Assembly (NCBI RefSeq): GCF_024347475.1
Contig: NZ_AP025487.1
Span: 1,984,001-2,048,000 of the forward strand
Origin: Vibrio fortis
GTDB taxonomy: Bacteria > Pseudomonadota > Gammaproteobacteria > Enterobacterales > Vibrionaceae
Length of the DNA stretch: 64,000 bases
Direction of reading: 5' to 3'
Shown: piece after piece, positions 26,520 through 35,054 of the stretch
Layout of the letters: every line of letters begins with the position of its first letter
Position numbering within the stretch: position 1 is the first letter of the stretch
The notes under the pieces: model-generated
The model's input: the letters and a program-made list of their open reading frames with translations, nothing else
Told to the model about the DNA's origin: nothing
Databases searched by the model: none
Program-made: the position numbers and the translations under genes

Positions 26520-27394
26520 AGGTAATCTCTGGTCGCTACATATTTTTTGAAAGAGTCGAACGATGTTTTAGGGTCGAATACCGACACGATGTAGTTGAAT
26601 GACTGCCCGTTTTCTTTTTGTACAAACATACTCAAAGCATCATTTTCTGGCTCATCAACCGAAGGGTAGATACGGACGAAAACACGTAGGTGACAGTGCT
26701 TAGGCAACATTGTTGTAAGAGTGAGTTCAAGCTCATCAATCGAGTAACGCTCCTCTCTCACAACATGGAGATAATGTTGATTACTGTTATCAATATAACT
26801 GGACGAATACTGCGACTGATCGACAAAGTAAGGTAGCGAAGAGTCAAAGGCGCGATATAAATTAAACGCGATAACGGAAATACAAAGAACAGCGATGACA
26901 TAAAACCCAATATTGGTGGCTCGGCCATTTTGAATCGATAACGTCTTTGTATTTGAACTGGTTTTCTCTAACGGCTCTCCTGCTACTTGTAGAACGTCTT
27001 TAGCAGAAGAGGTTTCTGGTTCTCGCTCAGATTCAATTCCAACATCCGAGTCCGACATTCGTTGAGGTTGGATAGGTGTCGATGAAGATATTTCGAGTGA
27101 ATAGCCTGTTTTGCTCACGGTTCGAATAACGGCGCAATCACACGTCACTTTTGCGAGTGTTTTTCGCAGCTTGGATACTACATTAGTTAGCGCTTGTTCA
27201 GAAACAATGACATCGCCCCAGCACTCTTTGAAGAGCGCACTGCGCTCTACGCAATCGCCTACATTTTGCAATAAGAAAACAAACACTTTGCCTTCAAGTG
27301 GAGAGAGGGTTTCAATGTCACCATCATTGAAGTGAAACTGCCTACGTAGTGGATCGTAGGTTGCCTCACATATTTGATAATTCTGTCTTTTCAC
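26507..27394 (-). CDS. ToxR-like transmembrane winged-helix transcriptional regulator
   Basis: A 295-residue inner-membrane regulator. Residues about 15-100 form an OmpR/ToxR-type winged helix (LSPLEGKVFVFLLQNVGDCV, SEQALTNVVSKLRKTL, IRTVSKTGYSLEI). A flexible acidic linker (about 103-158) leads to one membrane helix (about 161-181) and a periplasmic domain of some 110 residues with Cys234 and Cys293, probably a disulfide pair as in ToxR. There is no receiver domain, so it senses and binds DNA in one chain. It starts with GTG, preceded by a weak ribosome binding site. It overlaps the partner gene downstream. Relatives are ToxR, TcpP, CadC and VtrA; targets and signal are unknown. Confidence 0.82.
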   Translation of the reverse strand: MKRQNYQICEATYDPLRRQFHFNDGDIETLSPLEGKVFVFLLQNVGDCVERSALFKECWGDVIVSEQALTNVVSKLRKTLAKVTCDCAVIRTVSKTGYSLEISSSTPIQPQRMSDSDVGIESEREPETSSAKDVLQVAGEPLEKTSSNTKTLSIQNGRATNIGFYVIAVLCISVIAFNLYRAFDSSLPYFVDQSQYSSSYIDNSNQHYLHVVREERYSIDELELTLTTMLPKHCHLRVFVRIYPSVDEPENDALSMFVQKENGQSFNYIVSVFDPKTSFDSFKKYVATRDYLCGL

Positions 27395-27489
27395 ATTCTT
27401 TTATAAATCTATATCACTGGCCGCATATAATATTGAAAAGTATAGAAAAGAATAGTCTATTTTCCACTAACGACTAAATTACCCTCGCT

Positions 27490-28062
27490 TTATCGTTGCT
27501 TTTTTGGGCAATCAATCAGATGGTCGTTTACCATGCCTACCGCTTGCATAAACGCATAGCAAATTGTCTCCCCTACAAACTTAAAACCACGCTTTTTGAG
27601 GAACTTGCTCATAGCCTTAGATTGTTCAGTTAAAGCAGGAACTTGAGACATTTCTTGCCAGTTGTTCATAACCACTTGATGGTCAACAAACTGCCAAAGT
27701 GCGTCAGAAATAGAGCCAAACTCCTTTTGTAACTCAATCGCTGCACGCGCATTAGTAAATACAGAAGCGATTTTTCCTTTATGCTTAACCACGTCATAAC
27801 TCTCAATGATACCAGCGACGTGTGATTCATCCATTTCTGCTAGAGCCTCTAGATCATACTCTTTAAATGCCGCTCGATAACCTTCTCGCTTCTTCAAGAT
27901 CGTAATCCAACTCAAGCCAGCTTGCGCCCCTTCAAGCGTAATAAACTCAAACAGAACCTGATCATCGTGAACAGGAATACCCCACTCGTTATCGTGATAC
28001 TCCCTTTCCAACTCGTGCTTCAATGCCCACGCACAGGTTTGTTCAGTTTGTTGTGTCGTCAT
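27490..28062 (-). CDS. tag: DNA-3-methyladenine glycosylase I
   Basis: A 190-residue base-excision repair enzyme removing 3-methyladenine from alkylated DNA. It has the Tag signature YHDNEWGIPVHDD near residue 22 and the helix-hairpin-helix region. The zinc ligands are present at both ends: Cys10 and His23, and His181 and Cys185 (NDHLIDC). Length matches E. coli Tag (187). It is monocistronic, between the ToxR-like regulator and the efflux operon, and is not obviously linked to either. Confidence 0.93.
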   Translation of the reverse strand: MTTQQTEQTCAWALKHELEREYHDNEWGIPVHDDQVLFEFITLEGAQAGLSWITILKKREGYRAAFKEYDLEALAEMDESHVAGIIESYDVVKHKGKIASVFTNARAAIELQKEFGSISDALWQFVDHQVVMNNWQEMSQVPALTEQSKAMSKFLKKRGFKFVGETICYAFMQAVGMVNDHLIDCPKKQR

Positions 28063-28093
28063 TGTTGTTCTCCCTCGCGGTCAGCATAGCGAC

Positions 28094-28125
28094 CAAAAAA
28101 TAGTGCCCCTTAGTGGGGCACTATA
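28094..28125 (-). terminator. Terminator of the vexIJK-like operon
   Basis: Stem ATAGTGCCCC / GGGGCACTAT with six Ts on the minus strand, 25 bp after the pump stop codon. Confidence 0.87.
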
Positions 28126-28148
28126 GTCTTTAACTCAAAATGAAAATG

Positions 28149-31100
28149 TTATACCACTTTGATTTTGTGGAACATACGATACAGAACCGGAACCACAATC
28201 AGTGTTAACACTGTTGCAAAGCCTAGACCGAACATGATGGTTACCGCCATCGGCTTAAAGAAAATATCCGGTAACAGCGGAATCATGCCCAGAATGGTCG
28301 TGATCGCAGCCATACATACAGGTCTTACACGACTTAATGCCGCATCAACCACTGCGATGTAAGGTTCTTTCCCTGACTTCATCTCAATATCGATTTGGTC
28401 GAGCAGTACGATCCCGTTTTTAAGCAACATCCCCGATAAACTCAAGAAACCAAGCAGCGCCATGAAGCCAAACGGCGTATTAAGCACCAGAAGACCGGTT
28501 GTTACACCAATCAATGCCAATGGTACCGTTAGCCAAACAATCAACGGCTCTTTTACTGAGTTAAACAAGAACACTGTAATCAAGAACATGAAAAGGTAAC
28601 CCATAGGCATAGTGGTAAACAGCGACGCTTGTGCATCTGCAGAAGACTCGTATTCGCCACCCCATTCCAACGAGTAACCAGGTGGAAGCTCTATCGCTTC
28701 AATCTGTGGTTGTAGACGTTTCTGTAGAGTCGCCGCTGTCTCTTCACCCAACAGGTCTGGGTCAGCCATGATCGTCAGCATACGCTTACGGTTCTTACGG
28801 ATGATCAACGGGTCTTCCCATTGCATCTTGTAACCTAAGGTCACTTGTTGCAGTGGAATGAACTCACTCAACGCTGGACTCCAGATTTTCATCCCTTCGA
28901 TATTTCGAATGTCGATACGCTCATCGTCCGGCAATCGTGCAACGATAGGCATCAATGTTGTACCGTCACGGTAAACACCGATGGACTTACCCGAGAATGA
29001 CATCGCGAGGAAGTCATCCACATCAGACTTAGTAATACCGTAGCGACGCGCCTGACTTTCATTGAATTGAGGCTCTAGCACCTTAGTACGCTCACGCCAG
29101 TCATGACGAACATTGAATGCACCTGGATCGGCATGCATGATATCTATCACTTGAGCCGCAATTGAACGCAGCACCGTTGGGTCGGAACCTACGATACGAG
29201 CTTCAATCTTCGCACCGCCACCTGGACCTAATTCAATCTGTTTCAACTTGTAGTCTATTTCAGGGAAGCTCGCATCTACGTACTCTCTAAAGCGCTTCAT
29301 TAACGGAGCAAGAACATCATAACTCTTCACACGCGTTGTAATTTCACCATAAGCGCTGTAGCTCTTCTCTGGCGCATAGGTCAGCATGAAACGCTGCAAA
29401 CCTTTACCTGCGGTGGTTGTTATGTGTTCCACTTCCTCTTGCTCAGATAACCAGTTCTCTAGCACTTTAAGTTTAGTATTGGTTGCGCGAATATCAGTTC
29501 CTTCCGGCATCCACACGTCCACTTGGAACATAGGAGTTGTTGATGATGGGAAGAAGGCTTGTTTGACGAAACCGAAACCATACACGCTCGCGCCTAAACC
29601 AATCACTAAAACGACCATGGTTAGCCACGCGCGCTTCATACAGAACTCAAGGAACTTTTTGTAGATAACAAAAACCATCCCGTTGTATGGGTCTTTGCCT
29701 TCACTGTCCGGATCAACTTTCTGCCCTTTAAAGAACAGATCAGCAAAGAATGGAGTAATTGAAATCGCAGTAAACCAGCTCAACATCAATGAGATAAGCA
29801 GTACCGTAAACAAGGTGCCACAATATTCACCGGTTGAGTCCTCAGAGAGCCCGATAGGTGCAAATGCTGTCACCGCGATAACAGTCGCGCCCAACAGAGG
29901 CCATTTGGTTTGAGTAACAATGTCGGTGGCAGCCTGCATACGCGTTCGGCCTTTCTGTGTGCCTATGAGTATGCCCTCGACCACCACAATGGCATTATCC
30001 ACCAGCATCCCCAGTGCAATAACCAGAGCCCCCAGTGAGATACGTTGCAGGTCGATTTTAAAGTACTGCATGAAGATAAAGGTGCCTAATACCGTCAGCA
30101 ATAGAATCAAACCAATCAATAAGCCTGATCTCAGCCCCATAAAGAACAGCAGCACCACAATTACGATAGCAACGGCTTGCCCTAAACTGACCACAAAGCC
30201 ACTGACCGACTTTTCAACCTCTTTCGGCTGGTTATAGACCTCTGAAATATCAATACCGATAGGTTGTTGGTATTTCAGTTCAGCTAAGCGTCGATCAAAC
30301 GCTTCACCGACAGCCACTACGTTAACCCCTTGAGCAAACGAGATACCCATGTTGAGCGCCAGTTTACCGTTGTAGCCGATGATATTCGTCGGTACTTCGA
30401 TGTAACCACGCTTAACCTCAGCCACATCTTTCAAGTAGATAAGACCTTGAGCGCCCCCCTCCGTCAGAATTAAATCCCCGAGCTGTTCTACATTCTGGAA
30501 CTCACCTGTCGGATGAATGCGGATATATTCATTACCGATACGCACCGCACCTGCATCAGATACGACGTTTTGTGTCGAAAGGAGATTAAAAACGGTATTT
30601 GGAGAGAGGCCTAAAGAGCTGATTTTCTTCATCGAGATTTCAATGAAAACTTGCTCTTGTTGCGCGCCAGACACCGATACCTTACTCACCCCGTCTACCA
30701 GTTCTAATTCACGGCGAAGGTAGTCGATATAATCGAGAAGCTCTTTGTAGGAGTACCCTTCACCAGTAACGGCGAGTAGGATCCCGTATACATCACCAAA
30801 GTCATCGATCACTTGCGGCTCGTTAACCCCCGGTGGCAACTGACCTTTGAGGTCGTTAACCTTCCGACGCAACTCATCCCAAATCTGTGGAAGATCATCA
30901 GGGCCGTAGTTGTTTTTCATTGTCACAGTAACCTGAGACAACCCTCGGCTTGAAATCGAGTTCACTTCATCAACATAGGTAAGTTGTTGGATCGCTTTCT
31001 CAAGCGGATACGTAACCTCTTCCTCAACCTGTTGCGGCGTCGCACCCGGATAAGAAGTGACGACCATTGCGTCTTTGATCGTAAACGCTGGATCTTCTAA

Positions 31101-31244
31101 TCGACCTAACCCAAAAAACGCTGAGACACCACCAATCAAGAAAATGAGTGATAGCATCCAACTGATCACCTTATTGCGAATGAAATATGCCGCAACTCCT
31201 GTTACTTCATCATCGCTTTGAGACTTGTTATTCACTTCACTCAT
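28149..31244 (-). CDS. vexK: RND efflux pump inner-membrane transporter (VexK-like)
   Basis: A 1031-residue RND (AcrB-type) proton-driven exporter. Twelve membrane segments flank two large periplasmic loops. Motifs: the first TM (VISWMLSLIFLIGGVSAFFG), GALVIALGMLVDNAIVVVEG in TM4 (proton-relay Asp with Asn next to it) and GFMALLGFLSLSGMLLKNGIVLLDQ in the second half. Two adaptor genes precede it, overlapping by 8 bp. That two-adaptor order matches V. cholerae vexIJK, and the name is given on that basis. No outer-membrane factor gene is present, so a TolC elsewhere is inferred. Vibrio VexIJK-type pumps export detergents and drugs; the substrates here are not shown. Confidence 0.85.
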   Translation of the reverse strand: MSEVNNKSQSDDEVTGVAAYFIRNKVISWMLSLIFLIGGVSAFFGLGRLEDPAFTIKDAMVVTSYPGATPQQVEEEVTYPLEKAIQQLTYVDEVNSISSRGLSQVTVTMKNNYGPDDLPQIWDELRRKVNDLKGQLPPGVNEPQVIDDFGDVYGILLAVTGEGYSYKELLDYIDYLRRELELVDGVSKVSVSGAQQEQVFIEISMKKISSLGLSPNTVFNLLSTQNVVSDAGAVRIGNEYIRIHPTGEFQNVEQLGDLILTEGGAQGLIYLKDVAEVKRGYIEVPTNIIGYNGKLALNMGISFAQGVNVVAVGEAFDRRLAELKYQQPIGIDISEVYNQPKEVEKSVSGFVVSLGQAVAIVIVVLLFFMGLRSGLLIGLILLLTVLGTFIFMQYFKIDLQRISLGALVIALGMLVDNAIVVVEGILIGTQKGRTRMQAATDIVTQTKWPLLGATVIAVTAFAPIGLSEDSTGEYCGTLFTVLLISLMLSWFTAISITPFFADLFFKGQKVDPDSEGKDPYNGMVFVIYKKFLEFCMKRAWLTMVVLVIGLGASVYGFGFVKQAFFPSSTTPMFQVDVWMPEGTDIRATNTKLKVLENWLSEQEEVEHITTTAGKGLQRFMLTYAPEKSYSAYGEITTRVKSYDVLAPLMKRFREYVDASFPEIDYKLKQIELGPGGGAKIEARIVGSDPTVLRSIAAQVIDIMHADPGAFNVRHDWRERTKVLEPQFNESQARRYGITKSDVDDFLAMSFSGKSIGVYRDGTTLMPIVARLPDDERIDIRNIEGMKIWSPALSEFIPLQQVTLGYKMQWEDPLIIRKNRKRMLTIMADPDLLGEETAATLQKRLQPQIEAIELPPGYSLEWGGEYESSADAQASLFTTMPMGYLFMFLITVFLFNSVKEPLIVWLTVPLALIGVTTGLLVLNTPFGFMALLGFLSLSGMLLKNGIVLLDQIDIEMKSGKEPYIAVVDAALSRVRPVCMAAITTILGMIPLLPDIFFKPMAVTIMFGLGFATVLTLIVVPVLYRMFHKIKVV

Positions 31245-32322
31245 TATTCGTCTCCTGAGACAATACTTCCACTGTCATCCCATCTCTTAATTTCGACACA
31301 CCTGCGGTTACAATGCGCTGCCCAATTTCTAAACCTTTAACGACTTGCAGAGTTGTTTGATTGGCTTTACCTAAAACGACCTGTTGCTTAGTCACGGTGT
31401 CATCGTCATTGACGACCCAAACATAAGACTCTTTGTTTTCAAGTGAGTCACCATCAGCATTAAACACCGATTCAATTGGGATAAGTACCCCCGCTTTAAG
31501 CTCCAAGCCGATATCACGACCGTATGAAGTCACCTCTACCGCCATACCATCGAGAATGAGGTCATCCTTCGGCATTGGTAGCGCGAGAGTTACAGTAAAT
31601 GTGCCTGTGCTTGGATCAGGCTCGGTAGTGAACTCCTTGATTCTCGACTCATACTCATTGCCACTAGGAACACGCACCAAAGCTCGAATATCGGAGACCA
31701 AAGTTTCAGTCGGTTGGTTGACGTAAATACGATCCGGCAGTTGAATTACAACCTCTACGTCTTCCACACTGTGAATATTCACGATTTGCTGACCAACCTG
31801 AATGTTCTCGAATTGGTCGACGCTAACGCGAGAAATGATGCCATCAACTGGCGCTCGTAATTTAGTAAAAGAGAGGCGTAATTTCGCAAGCTCAAGCTCA
31901 GCAAACGCTATTTGGCGCTGTGCTGCAATTTCATCAAACTGGGATTTCGCCAATAAGCCTTTCTTAACCAGCGGGCTCGAACGTCTATATTGATTATTGA
32001 CCACGGTGTAACGAGCCTGAGCGTTATCAACCTCTAGTTGATAATCGGTTGGATCAAGCTCGGCAATGATGTCGCCCTCTTTAACACGCTCACCCTCTTT
32101 TACGGTCAGTCGGTTAATTTCACCCGCTACGCGAAAGCTAAGGTGCGCTTTTTCAGCTGCATTGGCGACTGCCGGGAAGTAGAGCTTGTCATGAAAGTCG
32201 AGCACTTGTACTTCCATCGCTCGTACCAAGGGTGCACTGATTTCTGACTTGACTTCGGCACGCTCACAACCGACAAGCAATGCGATACATGAGAGCCCGA
32301 TAGCTGTTTTAATATTCTTCAT
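31237..32322 (-). CDS. vexJ: RND efflux periplasmic adaptor (second membrane fusion protein)
   Basis: A 361-residue adaptor lipoprotein. The ATG at 32322 gives a lipoprotein signal ending LLVGC and lies 1 nt after the stop of the preceding adaptor gene. An upstream in-frame start inside that gene is rejected. The lipoyl half-motifs (LSFRVAGEINRLTVKEGERVKEG and FTKLRAPVDGIISRVSVDQ) enclose a short helical hairpin, followed by beta-barrel and membrane-proximal domains. It bridges the pump and outer-membrane channel. Its sequence differs clearly from the first adaptor, so the pump may use a mixed adaptor ring. Confidence 0.85.
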   Translation of the reverse strand: MKNIKTAIGLSCIALLVGCERAEVKSEISAPLVRAMEVQVLDFHDKLYFPAVANAAEKAHLSFRVAGEINRLTVKEGERVKEGDIIAELDPTDYQLEVDNAQARYTVVNNQYRRSSPLVKKGLLAKSQFDEIAAQRQIAFAELELAKLRLSFTKLRAPVDGIISRVSVDQFENIQVGQQIVNIHSVEDVEVVIQLPDRIYVNQPTETLVSDIRALVRVPSGNEYESRIKEFTTEPDPSTGTFTVTLALPMPKDDLILDGMAVEVTSYGRDIGLELKAGVLIPIESVFNADGDSLENKESYVWVVNDDDTVTKQQVVLGKANQTTLQVVKGLEIGQRIVTAGVSKLRDGMTVEVLSQETNNE

Positions 32323-32323
32323 A

Positions 32324-33358
32324 TTAGAGCCCTCTCTCTTTAACCCATTCGCGAACTTTCTCGCCAGACTGCAGTTCATTCACACCGGAAGTAACAATGC
32401 GGTCGCCATCATTTAAACCGGAAACGATATGACGTTTTTCATCAGTCACTATCGCAACTTTCTCAACAATGCCGTCACTATTTACACGCCACACATAGGT
32501 ATCGTCATTTTCAGTGATCATCGCTGCGCTAGGTATTTTAGTCGCCGCTCCTCGGTTAGAAGAGAGATACACGTTACCCGACATGCCAGGCAGAATGCCG
32601 ATGTCTGTTGGACGCTCCATGACCATGGTCACTTTATAAGAACCGGTTTTAGGGTCTGCCTCAGTATCTACTTCTTGGAATGTCAGTGGATAGGAGTAAT
32701 CAGGGAAAGCATCAAACACCATCTTAGACTCAGTTTCGAAGCCCGCTGAGTAGCGTGTGATTAATTGATCAGGAAGCAGAAACACAACCTTCATAATCTG
32801 GTTGGTTTGAATATTCATGATGCCTTCTTTAGCAGCGACATATTCATGATTTTCAGCGGGAATAATTGATATGGTGCCATCGTAAGGCGCTACGAGTTTG
32901 GTGTAGCGTAGATTAGCCTTGGCTTGGTCTAATACCGCCTTTGCAGAGTTGTGATTAGCTTTAGCTTCATCAAAATCTTGTTCGGAAACAACGCGGTCTT
33001 TGCGCAGTTTCTTAGCGCGCTCAAACTGAACATCCGCTAACAGATAATTTGCTCTCGCCTGTTTTTCTAACAGTTGATATTCATCTGGGTTGAGCACAGC
33101 GAGCGTGTCACCCTTATTCACGACTTGACCTGCAGTCACCTCAATATTTTGTAATAACCCAGGGACACGAAATGCAAGGACTGCTTTATCACCGGCTTCT
33201 GTTGTGGCTGGAAAGTCGCGTTTAAAAGTGTTGTTGCCGACAGAAACAGTGAAGAGTTTGGCAGGTCGAGATTCAGGTTCGGGGACAGGAGGCAGCTCCT
33301 TACCACACCCAGACAGCCCTGCTAGCGCTGTCATAAGGACAAGGGAGGCTTTGTACAT
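32324..33358 (-). CDS. vexI: RND efflux periplasmic adaptor (first membrane fusion protein)
   Basis: A 344-residue lipoprotein with signal MYKASLVLMTALAGLSGC. Lipoyl half-motifs are AFRVPGLLQNIEVTAGQVVNKGD and YTKLVAPYDGTISIIPAEN, with a helical hairpin (ADVQFERAKKLRKDRVVSEQDFDEAKANHNSAK) between. It is the first gene of the three-gene efflux operon. The promoter must lie in 33359-33451, between this gene and the psp terminator. The naming follows V. cholerae vexIJK by gene order. Confidence 0.85.
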   Translation of the reverse strand: MYKASLVLMTALAGLSGCGKELPPVPEPESRPAKLFTVSVGNNTFKRDFPATTEAGDKAVLAFRVPGLLQNIEVTAGQVVNKGDTLAVLNPDEYQLLEKQARANYLLADVQFERAKKLRKDRVVSEQDFDEAKANHNSAKAVLDQAKANLRYTKLVAPYDGTISIIPAENHEYVAAKEGIMNIQTNQIMKVVFLLPDQLITRYSAGFETESKMVFDAFPDYSYPLTFQEVDTEADPKTGSYKVTMVMERPTDIGILPGMSGNVYLSSNRGAATKIPSAAMITENDDTYVWRVNSDGIVEKVAIVTDEKRHIVSGLNDGDRIVTSGVNELQSGEKVREWVKERGL

Positions 33359-33451
33359 TTGAGATCATCCATATCTATAAATATTTTATTAACATAGATT
33401 AATCACATCTAACTTACCAGTTAATGTCCGGAATTATTTTGAGAAAATATC

Positions 33452-33494
33452 CAAAAAAAATAACGGCTTGGACGATATTCATCCAAGCCGTTAT
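33452..33494 (-). terminator. Terminator of the pspABC operon
   Basis: 13-bp stem ATAACGGCTTGGA / TCCAAGCCGTTAT with an 8-9-nt loop. Read on the minus strand it is followed by eight Ts. Confidence 0.9.
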
Positions 33495-33516
33495 AAGAAG
33501 ATAACCAGTTCACGTG

Positions 33517-33903
33517 CTACATGTTTTTAAATTCACGATGCACTTTAAAACTATCAGATGTGACATAAGCTTCGATGTTGCGCACATCACGCTCGATCTT
33601 CTCAAAATCACTCTCTAGCGTATTGAGCAGGAATTCTGGTGTCTGTCCTTGCTCCCACGGTTTTTGCTTAAGCGTGTGCTCTTGCTTTGACTTGAGTTCA
33701 TCGACATAACGTCGCGGCTGTTTTTCGATCATGAACGTCATAGCCAAATAAGCCAGAATCACTAAGAAACTACCACCTAAAAGCGCCGCAGAAATAACCA
33801 TAATCCGCACCAGCCATACTTCTAGACCAAAGTAATTTGCTAGGCCTGCACAAACACCTGATAATTTGCCGTTAATGGGGTCGCGATACAGTTCTCTACT
33901 CAT
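33517..33903 (-). CDS. pspC: Phage shock protein C
   Basis: A 128-residue inner-membrane protein. The ATG at 33903 gives the conserved PspC N-terminus (MSRELYRDPINGKLSGVCAGLANYFG). One membrane helix (VRIMVISAALLGGSFLVILAYLAMTF) is followed by a coiled-coil-prone tail. With PspB it senses inner-membrane stress and recruits PspA away from PspF. The start overlaps the end of pspB by 8 bp. Confidence 0.93.
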   Translation of the reverse strand: MSRELYRDPINGKLSGVCAGLANYFGLEVWLVRIMVISAALLGGSFLVILAYLAMTFMIEKQPRRYVDELKSKQEHTLKQKPWEQGQTPEFLLNTLESDFEKIERDVRNIEAYVTSDSFKVHREFKNM

Positions 33904-34129
33904 AGTTTCGTCTCCAGTTAGGGGACTCCACATCTAAGATCTTTTCTAAGGTTTTAACACGATCTTGCATCGACTCCGCTTGTTGCGAAAGCTGGTGCAA
34001 CCTTTGTAAATCTGTCTCAGACAAACCATTGCTCGACTTCTTTTTACTGCGGTAGTGCAAAAATAACCATAGCGGAGCAACAAAAATCAGAAAGACAATC
34101 AGTGGACCAGCTATTAGAAATGATGACAT
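33896..34129 (-). CDS. pspB: Phage shock protein B
   Basis: A 77-residue protein with an N-terminal membrane helix (LIAGPLIVFLIFVAPLWLFLHY) and a cytoplasmic coiled coil (LQRLHQLSQQAESMQDRVKTLEKIL). This is the standard PspB layout. It works with PspC to relay membrane stress. It lies 14 bp after pspA. Confidence 0.93.
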   Translation of the reverse strand: MSSFLIAGPLIVFLIFVAPLWLFLHYRSKKKSSNGLSETDLQRLHQLSQQAESMQDRVKTLEKILDVESPNWRRNYE

Positions 34130-34143
34130 AGATAACTCCTGGG

Positions 34144-34815
34144 TTATTTATCGCGGTTTTCGACTTGCTGCTTCAGTTTTGCAAGTTCTTTCTCAATTTC
34201 ATCTTGAGCTTGCAGTTCAGCAAATTCTTGGTCAAGGGATTTAGCGTTACCTGTTTTAGCATACAGATCCGCTTCCGCCTCTAGTTCGTCTACTTTACGT
34301 GACATTTGCTGGAATTTCGCCATTGCTTCATCAGTTTTGCTTGAGTGAAGGTGCTTTTGAACATCGCGACGATTGCTTGCAGCGTTGTTACGAATCGCAA
34401 GTGCTTGCTGCTTTGCGCGTGTCTCAGCGATCTTAGTTTCAAGCTTTCCAATTTCACTGGTTAGCTTTTCAATGGTCTCTTCAACCAAAGTCTGTTCAGT
34501 GTGAAGACTTTTGATGATGTCTTCTAACTTTTGTTTCTCAATCAGAGCCGCTCTCGCTAGATCTTCACGCTGTTTCGTTAGTGCTAGCGTTGCTTTTTGC
34601 TGCCAATCTGCGATTTGGTCTTCGATAGACTCAACTTTACGTGCGAGCTCTTTTTTATCAGCAATGGCTTTTGCTGAGTTGGTACGAACTTCTACCAACG
34701 TATCTTCCATCTCTTGGATGATAAGGCGAATCATTTTTTCAGGATCTTCAGCCTTATCGAGTAATGCGCTGATATTTGAATTTACGATGTCTGCAAAGCG
34801 AGAAAAAATACCCAT
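34144..34815 (-). CDS. pspA: Phage shock protein A
   Basis: A 223-residue peripheral membrane protein of the PspA/IM30 (ESCRT-III-like) family, almost entirely coiled coil. The N-terminal amphipathic helix ([35 protein letters not shown]) is intact. It binds PspF to repress the operon and, when released, stabilises damaged inner membrane. It is the first gene of pspABC, transcribed from the sigma-54 promoter at 34909-34925. Confidence 0.95.
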   Translation of the reverse strand: MGIFSRFADIVNSNISALLDKAEDPEKMIRLIIQEMEDTLVEVRTNSAKAIADKKELARKVESIEDQIADWQQKATLALTKQREDLARAALIEKQKLEDIIKSLHTEQTLVEETIEKLTSEIGKLETKIAETRAKQQALAIRNNAASNRRDVQKHLHSSKTDEAMAKFQQMSRKVDELEAEADLYAKTGNAKSLDQEFAELQAQDEIEKELAKLKQQVENRDK

Positions 34816-34908
34816 AAGGAACTCCTTAAATAATCAACTTAATCAATGGTAAACCAAAGTTACTGTGCGAATGGTGTTATCACTCGCGGATAAACTTACT
34901 CTTAGTAA

Positions 34909-34925
34909 TCCAAATTGCGTGCCAA
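34909..34925 (-). promoter_or_regulatory. Sigma-54 promoter of pspABC
   Basis: On the minus strand: TTGGCAC, 5 nt, TTGGA. The -24 element is perfect and the -12 element differs at one position from TTGCA, with exact spacing. It lies in the pspA-pspF intergenic region, about 95-110 bp upstream of the pspA start codon. PspF-dependent activation is expected. Confidence 0.85.
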
Positions 34926-35054
34926 TTTTATAACCATTAAAAATCAATAACTTAATAATATGTGGTGATTATAACAACAGATGCTATGATGAAATTAACC
35001 AAGTGTTGGCATTTTTCACCACCAGCATCACAACATCGCACGATAAGGCCACCT

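Noticed and set aside
34962..35054. N-terminal extension of PspF from an upstream start
   Set aside because: The extra residues have no counterpart in PspF proteins, and the ATG at 35055 aligns with the known start.
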